The notes beneath the pieces were generated by a model. The model did not search any database. It saw only the letters and a program-made list of their open reading frames with translations, and had not been told where the DNA came from. From Bufo bufo (Eukaryota; Chordata; Amphibia; Anura; Bufonidae): a stretch of 64,000 bases of DNA. A program made the position numbers and the translations under genes. Shown one piece after another: positions 58,072 through 64,000 of the stretch. Numbering within the stretch: the first letter of the stretch is position 1; each line of letters begins with the position of its first letter. The stretch spans positions 71,703,371-71,767,370 of the forward strand of contig NC_053393.1 in assembly GCF_905171765.1 (NCBI RefSeq), written 5' to 3'.

Positions 58072-58075
58072 TCTG

Positions 58076-58387
58076 TGACTGGCCCACTGTGACGACTCAT
58101 GAAATTTCTCATGCGATTCCCACCCTCACCACTCTGTGACTGGGCCACTGATTTGACTCTTCATACTGTTGCCACTTTACCACTCGGTCATGGGGGCACT
58201 ACTTGTTTCAGTGGGTAACAGAACAGGTTCTGTAAAAATCTATGTGGAATCAGCTGACGAGGGTGTAAAAGGCGTGCGCTTCTTCTTGACACTAATATTG
58301 ACCTGTAAGGCTGAGTTCACACTTGAGTTATTTGGTCAGTTTTGGCCCCGTAACTGCCCAAATAAGTGAAGTGTGCAGTGATACTAA
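58076..58387. other. Flank of gypsy insertion; no gene
   Basis: Contains two imperfect GTGACTGG-CCACTG segments (58074-58090 and 58136-58150) and, at 58312-58375, a short hairpin GAGTTCACACTTGAG / CTTC-ACT related in style to the MITE termini nearby. Confidence 0.4.
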
Positions 58388-58647
58388 GGCCTCATGCACA
58401 CGACCATTGTTGTGGTCCGCATCCGAGCCGCAGTTTTTGCGGCTCTGGTGCAGACCCATTCACTTCAATGGGGCCACAAAAAATGCGGACAGCACTCCGT
58501 GTGCTGTCCGCATCCGTTACTCCGTTCCGTGGCCCCGCCCAAAAAATATAACATGTCCTATTCTTGTCCGTTTTGCGGACAAAAATAGGCATTTCTACAA
58601 TGGGCCGCCTGGACCGCAAAAAGCGGAATGGTTGTGTGCATGAGGCC
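58388..58647. mobile_element. Hairpin MITE, TAA/TTA flanks
   Basis: Begins GGCCTCATGCACACGACC and ends GGTTGTGTGCATGAGGCC. Flanks are TAA (58385-58387) and TTA (58648-58650). Internal motifs (GTGCTGTCCGCATCCG, ATGGGGCC) are shared with the MITEs at 5377 and 29846. Confidence 0.75.
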
Positions 58648-58889
58648 TTAGTGCGATGCCTGTCATCTGCATGTCAGACTCCCTATGCGTGCTAGGCACA
58701 GTGTTCTACACCACTATACAGGCTCTCAGCAGCCAGGAATTAGCTGTTTTTTTACGCGATTCGTCATAAATAAATTCGAATCAAATCTTTTTGAAATTCG
58801 GTGAACCGTTCAAATCGAATTTTTGAGAAATTCACTCCTCTCTATTTATTACATTTAACACTGGCCTCATGCTTCCGTACTCTAATTTT

Positions 58890-59010
58890 ACTGCAACAGA
58901 CCCCAGAGAGTGACGGCCTAAGGTAGGACACCATGACACAACATTTCATCAGGGCCACTACCATTCTTGTCCTCTACACTGGCTCCAACAGGGGCTTTCT
59001 GCACACACCT
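58890..59010 (-). repeat. Inverted fragment of the 41.6/46.8-kb LTR-like repeat
   Basis: The reverse complement reads GGTAGTGGCCCTGATG then TGTCATGGTGTCCTACC then TTAGGCCGTCACT, matching 41641-41700 and 46860-46910. Only the 5' part is present. Flanking sequence to 59253 shows nothing recognised. Confidence 0.7.
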
Positions 59011-59261
59011 GTGTCAGTGTGCCTATAGGCACAGAGTGCTTGACTTATACCCACAGTACAGGGGCATAGCAGGAGGGCACAAATGGGAAATGTACCACAG
59101 ATGCTCAGTACCAGGCATTGCCAACATGGCACCTAGATGTGCTTAGATACAGGGCCAGGGCTGCAAACTGAACTTTTGCCCAGAGTGAAGGAAAGCCCTT
59201 CTACAACTCCACAGAAGCCACCACAGCCCCCTCATCAGTAGTGACAGCAATCAGTAGTGAC

Positions 59262-61305
59262 CAGTGGCATTGCGAGTGGGGTGGGGCGGGTGCAGGCCGC
59301 ACCGGGTGACACCAGTGATGGGGTGACACCAGTCTGATTGCGGCGGCGGCAGGGCACAGGGAGATGAGCGCTTCCATTGTGGAAGCGCTCATCTCCATAG
59401 TCATCTGTATCGTCGTCCTCAGGACAGCGATACAGATGCATGCTGCGGCGGGGCAGGGGAGGGTGAGGTGTGTCCCTTCCCTGTTCCTCTGATAGGCTGC
59501 CAGCACTAGGCCGGCAGCCTATCAGAGGCCGGTGCAGGCGCCGCCTGAGCCGTACAGCGCGGGACACAGGCCAGAAGAAGCCTGCATTGCATCGCTGACA
59601 TGGAGGTAAGTATAACAGTTATTTTTTTTACATGTACAATACTTTTACTGGCACATGATGTGGGGGGGGGGGGGGGCTCTTGTTACTGGCACATGATTGG
59701 GGGGGGCTCTTGTTACTGGCACATGATGGGGGGTGCTCTCATTACTGGCACATGATGGGGGTGCTCTTGATACTGGCACATGATGGGGGTGCTCTTGTTA
59801 CTGGCACATGATTGGGGAGTACTTGTTACTGGCACATGATTGGGGGCCATATATGGGGGCACATTTTACTGGCACATTATTAGGGGGCATCTATGGGGGC
59901 ACTTATTACTGGCACATTATTGGGGGCACTGCTTACTGACACATTATTGGTGGGCACTATAGGGGCATCTACTGAGGCCACAAAGAAGGGGTATTTTATA
60001 TGGGGGGCTCTGTACAGTAGCATTTTATACTGGGACACATTATGGTGGGTACTATGGGGAAGGGGGGAGAGGAGTACTATGGGATCATCTACGGGGGGCA
60101 CTAAGAAGGGGTATTTTATACTTGCAAATTATGGGGGGCACTGAGGGCATCTACTGGGGCACTATATATGGGGCATTTTATACTGGTACATTATGGGGGG
60201 CACTATGGGGGAATTTACTGGGAGCACTATATAGGGGTATTTTATACTGGCACATTATGGGGGCACTATGGGGACATTAGCTCAACTGGGGGCATTACGA
60301 GGGGGATTTTTTTGCACTGTCACATTATAAGGAAAATTATTTCTACTGGGGGGGGGCATTATGGTGGGCTTTATTACTCCTCCATGGTATAAGCTCCCTA
60401 GTAGCAGCACCAGCCTCTCCCTGCTCTGCTATCCCTCTACTCCTTCTACAAATCCTTATTATGAAATCTTTCTCGTTAGGATAAAGCACAACATCAGCTC
60501 CACCGAGCCCCCGGCCAAAGTGTTGAAGTGGTGTCCGAGATCCCCAAGGGTCAAGCCAAGTAATTGTAAGTTTTCATGTGAAATATGTTTATGTTACACA
60601 CATATAGCCTACACTGTGCCACACAATATACAGTATACCTCTACACTGTCTGTTCTATAAGCACCATTGTTTTGTGGCGGCGGACAGAAAATAATTTGGA
60701 AGTGCCCCTCCCGAGACCAGGCTCTGGATCCGCCACTGCCCGGTAAGCGATCTGACTGCTAGCAGCCGACCCCTCCCCCGTCGGCGATCTGTCTGCTAGC
60801 ACCCCCAAGTTCCCACCCCCTGTCGGCGATCTGTCTGCTTAGCGCCACCCCCACGTCAGCGGTCTGTTTACTATCCAAACTCCCCCCGTTACTTCGTGGG
60901 TCGTACGGCAGGCTCAGTGAAGGACGTGAAGGTATGTCAGCGGCGCCACGGCGGCAGGGCGGAGCTTGATGGACGTCCCCTATGTGACTCGTCCGCACAG
61001 GTCAGAACACGATGACCATACGAAGAAGCGGTCACCAGAAGAAATTGAACAGCATTTGATGTCTCAGTCAGCCAGCCAGCGAAAGTGGGGTGCACCTGAC
61101 CTAGGTAAGCTGCTGCCTGCAGGGAGGAAAGAGGGTGCTGGGGCTCTAAGCTTTGGAGGGGGGGGGGGTCTGCTGAGCAAACGGATGCCCCCCTACGGCA
61201 GTAGCACCCCCATAGCCCCCATATATGGCAAAAAAATTATTGCTTCGGGGGGGGGGGAGGGGGTTTCCAACGCACCGGGTGACACCAGCCCTAGCAACGC
61301 CACTG
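59262..61305 (+). mobile_element. Non-autonomous hAT element, 2.0 kb
   Basis: Begins CAGTGGCATTGCGAG and ends CTAGCAACGCCACTG. Flanks GTAGTGAC (59254-59261) and TTAGTGAC (61306-61313) form an 8-bp duplication with one mismatch. It has the CATTGCATCGCTGACATGG, AGGTAAGT module (about 59587-59611) and a minisatellite. Further in, GCTCTGGATCCGCCACTG ending at about 60738 looks like the terminus of another hAT family. CACCGGGTGACACCAG occurs at both ends (59300, 61273). No transposase is recognisable. Confidence 0.85.
59640..60370 (+). repeat. Degenerate minisatellite (TGGCACAT-GGGG units)
   Basis: Units of about 30-60 bp built from TACTGGCACATGATGGGGG, then TACTGGCACATTATGGGGGGC and ACTATGGGG blocks. 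More diverged than the minisatellite at 2215-2840 but built from the same TGGCAC / GGGG words. Confidence 0.8.
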
Positions 61306-61669
61306 TTAGTGACTTCCACCTGTAGTCACCTCAGTCTCACCCTCTCCCAGTACTCACAGCAGGGCCTCCTCCTCTCCACACATTCTGACTTACAGCACCC
61401 TCCTTTGATGATCCTTCTGCTTGCCTCTGTGCAGCTGCTTCTAGCCGGAGCATAGCTATAGGTGGTGCAGAGGTAGCAGTCTCACCTAGGGCTTGGTTCT
61501 TTAGGGGTGTTCAAAGATCCTCTACCACATACCAGTATCATAAATGACACATCGTAAGTGAGGTGGCATGTAGCAGATTTTGTCTTGATGTCCAGGAACT
61601 TTCGGTAAGGTATCTGTTCTCTGGTGATCTGGAGTGGTCCCCTCTGCACACGTATTTACCAAATCCACA

Positions 61670-62280
61670 TTTTTACAGCTATCAGTCACTGATAGCTGTA
61701 CATAGGGAGGCGTTATCAGTGATTTATAGCATTCTCTGTTTAAGTGTGTATACAGAGATAGTTGTCAGTCACTGATAGTTGTACACAGGGTGGTGTTATC
61801 AGTGATTGATAGCATTCTCTGTGTAAGTGTCTAAACAGAGATAGCCAAGATAGTTGTACATGGGGATGTGTTATCAGTGATTGATAGCATTCTCTGTGAA
61901 AGTGTGTATACAGAGATAGCTGTCAGTCACTGATAACTGTACACAGGGAGGTGTAATCAGTGATTAATAGTATTCTCTGTGTAAGTTGTATACAGAGATA
62001 GCTATCAGTGATAGTTGTACACAGGGGAGGTTTTATCAGCAACTGATAGAATTATCTGTGTAAACGTGTATACAGAGATAGCTATCAATCACTGATAACA
62101 CCTCCCCGTGTACAAATATCAGTGACTGACAGCTATCTCTGTATACACACTTACACAGAGAATGCTATCAATCACTGATAACACCTACCCCATGTACAAC
62201 TATCAGTGACTGACAGCTACCTCTGTTTACACACTTACACAGAGAATGCTATCAATCACTGATAGCACCTCCCCATGAAC
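61670..62280. repeat. Foldback satellite, about 80-92-bp units in both orientations
   Basis: Direct units with ACAGAGATAG at about 61752, 61844, 61910, 61992 and 62072 carry CAGTCACTGATAGCTGTACA, GGAGGTGTTATCAGTGATTG and ATAGCATTCTCTGTGTAAG. From about 62080 the same words appear inverted (CAATCACTGATAACACCTCC, TACACAGAGAATGCTATC) for about 2.5 units. The array can fold into a hairpin of some 200 bp per arm. Confidence 0.85.
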
Positions 62281-62339
62281 AATATAATTAGAAATAGCAG
62301 AGATATAAATTTATAAAATGCAAGTTACATAGTTACATA

Positions 62340-63988
62340 CAGTCAGGTCCATAAATATTGGGACATTGACACAATTCTAACATTCTTGGCTCTATACACC
62401 ACCACAATGGATTTGAAATGAAACGAACAAGATGTGCTTTAACTGCAGACGGTCAGCTTTAATTTGAGGGTATTTACATCCAAATCAGGTGAACGGTGTA
62501 GGAATTACAACAGTTTGCATATGTGCCTCCCACTTGTTAAGGAACTAAAAGTAATGGGACAGAATAATAATCATAAATCAAACTTTCACTTTTTAATACT
62601 TGGTTGCAAATCCTTTGCAGTCAATTACAGCTTGAAGTCTGGAACGCTTAGACATCACCAGACGCTGGGTTTCATCCCTGGTGATGCTCTGCCAGGCCTC
62701 TACTGAAACTGTCTTCAGTTCCTGCTTGTTCTTGGGGCATTTTCCCTTCAGTTTTGTCTTCAGCAAGTGAAATGCATGCTCAATCGGATTCAGGTCAGGT
62801 GATTGACTTGGTCATTGCATAACATTCCACTTCTTTCCCTTAAAAAACTCTTTGGTTGCTTTTGCAGTATGCTTTGGGTCATTGTCCATCTGCACTGTGA
62901 AGCGCCGTCCAATGAGTTCTGAGGCATTTGGCTAAATATGAGCAGAAAATATTGCCAGAAACACTTCAGAATTCATCCTGCTCCTTTTCTCAGCAGTCGC
63001 ATCATCAATAAATACAAGAGAACCAGTTCCATTGGCAACCATACATGCCCACACCATGACACTACCACCACCATGCTTCACTGATGAGGTGGTATGCTTA
63101 AGATCATGAGCAGTTCCTTTCCTTCTCCATACTCTTCTCTTCCCATCACTCTGGTACAAGTTGATCTTAGTCTCATCTGTCCATAGGATGTGGTTCCAGA
63201 ACTGTGAAGGCTTTTTTAGATGTCGTTTGGCAAACTCTAATCTGGCCTTCCTGTTTTTGAGGCTCACCAATGGTTTACATCTTGTGGTGAACCCTCTGTA
63301 TTCCCTCTGGTGAAGTCTTCTCTTGATTGTTGACTTTGACACAGATACACCTACCTCCTGGAGAGTTCTCTTGATCTGGCCAACTGTTGTGAAGGGTGTT
63401 TTCTTCACCAGGGAAAGAATTCTTCGGTCATCCACCACAGTTGTTTTCCATGGTTTTCCGGGTCTTTTGGTGTTGCTGAGCTCACCGATGCAATCCTTCT
63501 TTCTAAGAATGTTCCAAACAGATGTTTTGGCTACGCCTAATGTTTTTGCTATCTGTCGGATGGGTTTGTTTTGTTTTTTCAGCCTAATGATGGCTTGCTT
63601 CACTGATAGTGACAGCTCTTTGGATCTCATCTTGAGAGTTGACAGCAACAGATTCCAAATGCAAAAAGTACACTTGAAATGAACTCTGGACCTTTTATCT
63701 GCTCATTGTAATTGGGATAATGGGGGAATAACACACACCTGGCCATGGAACAGCTGAGAAGCCAATTGTCCCATTACTTTTGGTTCCTTAACAAGTGGGA
63801 GGCACATATGCAAACTGTTGTAATTCCTACACCATTCACCTGATTTGGATGTAAATACCCTCAAATTAAAGCTGACAGTCTGCAGTTAAAGCACATCTTG
63901 TTTGATTCATTTCAAATCAATTGTGGTGGTGTATAGAGCCACAAATTGTACAATTGTGTTGATGTCCCAATATTTATGGACCTGACTG
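62340..63988 (-). mobile_element. Tc1-like transposon, second family
   Basis: TA at 62338-62339 and 63989-63990. Ends CAGTCAGGTCCATAAATATT and AATATTTATGGACCTGACTG are inverted; the inverted repeats run on about 200 bp (GTGGGAGGCACATATGCAAAC is present near both ends), the long-repeat arrangement typical of many vertebrate Tc1 elements. 1649 bp. Transposase is on the minus strand. Confidence 0.95.
62593..63630 (-). pseudogene. Tc1 transposase (DD34E) with two nonsense codons
   Basis: Start MRSKELSLSVKQ at 63630 (an upstream in-frame Met at 63648 is also possible). Helix-turn-helix QIAKTLGVAKTSVWNIL, hook GRPGKPW-like KRPGKPW, second helix-turn-helix near VSVSKSTIKRRL. Catalytic residues: TDETK, VQMDNDPKH and SPDLNPIEHA. 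A TAG stop after IFSAHI (about 62934) and a TGA before PSQSPDL (about 62815) break the second half; each fits a single-base change from CAG and TGG. True stop TAA at 62593-62595. Full family length is otherwise kept (about 346 codons). Confidence 0.93.
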
Positions 63989-64000
63989 TAGTTAATACGG

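Overview
This 64 kb window looks like repeat-dominated nuclear DNA from a vertebrate, most likely an anuran amphibian. That placement is an inference. It rests on the mix of element types (hAT, piggyBac, Tc1, TTA/TAA-flanked hairpin MITEs, an L1-type LINE and a Ty3/gypsy LTR element), on dispersed repeats that I associate with frog genomes, and on the lack of any bacterial gene organisation. I found no convincing host exon, tRNA, rRNA or CRISPR array. Nearly all long reading frames are transposon genes or their antisense shadows.

Layout. 1-5.4 kb: the right-hand part of a hAT transposon with a broken transposase gene, split by a 1.7 kb non-autonomous hAT insertion that has a perfect 8-bp target duplication. 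6.0-22.6 kb: one reverse-strand L1-type LINE whose central 3.4 kb has been amplified into four tandem units. Its ORF1 is intact and its ORF2 is dead in every unit. 22.6-34.0 kb: non-coding DNA with many hairpin MITEs (hAT, piggyBac and TTA/TAA-flanked types). 34.0-39.8 kb: a piggyBac transposon with a broken transposase and a 3 kb repeat-filled 3' region. It abuts a TTAA-flanked MITE and shares a single TTAA with it. 41.6-47.4 kb: two LTR-like direct repeats. The first is split by a Tc1 element, which is itself split by a retroelement-like insertion with a 17-bp target duplication. 48.5-61.3 kb: a minisatellite-bearing element, a hAT-like N-terminal fragment, a complete-length Ty3/gypsy retrotransposon (two 97%+ similar-looking LTRs of about 968 bp) and another non-autonomous hAT. 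61.7-62.3 kb: a foldback satellite. 62.3-64.0 kb: a second Tc1 element with a dead transposase.

The genes do not form a pathway. The window is a stack of nested insertions, and the order of events can be read from target-site duplications. The most unusual observations are: the four-unit amplification inside a single LINE, where all units share the same disabling lesions and the last two also share a MITE; a half-palindrome piggyBac MITE that replaces about 100 codons of the LINE reverse transcriptase; a shared exon-like module ending in GTAAGT in three separate minisatellite-bearing elements; and the palindromic insertion with a 17-bp target duplication inside Tc1. All alignments were done by eye; no search or computation was run.
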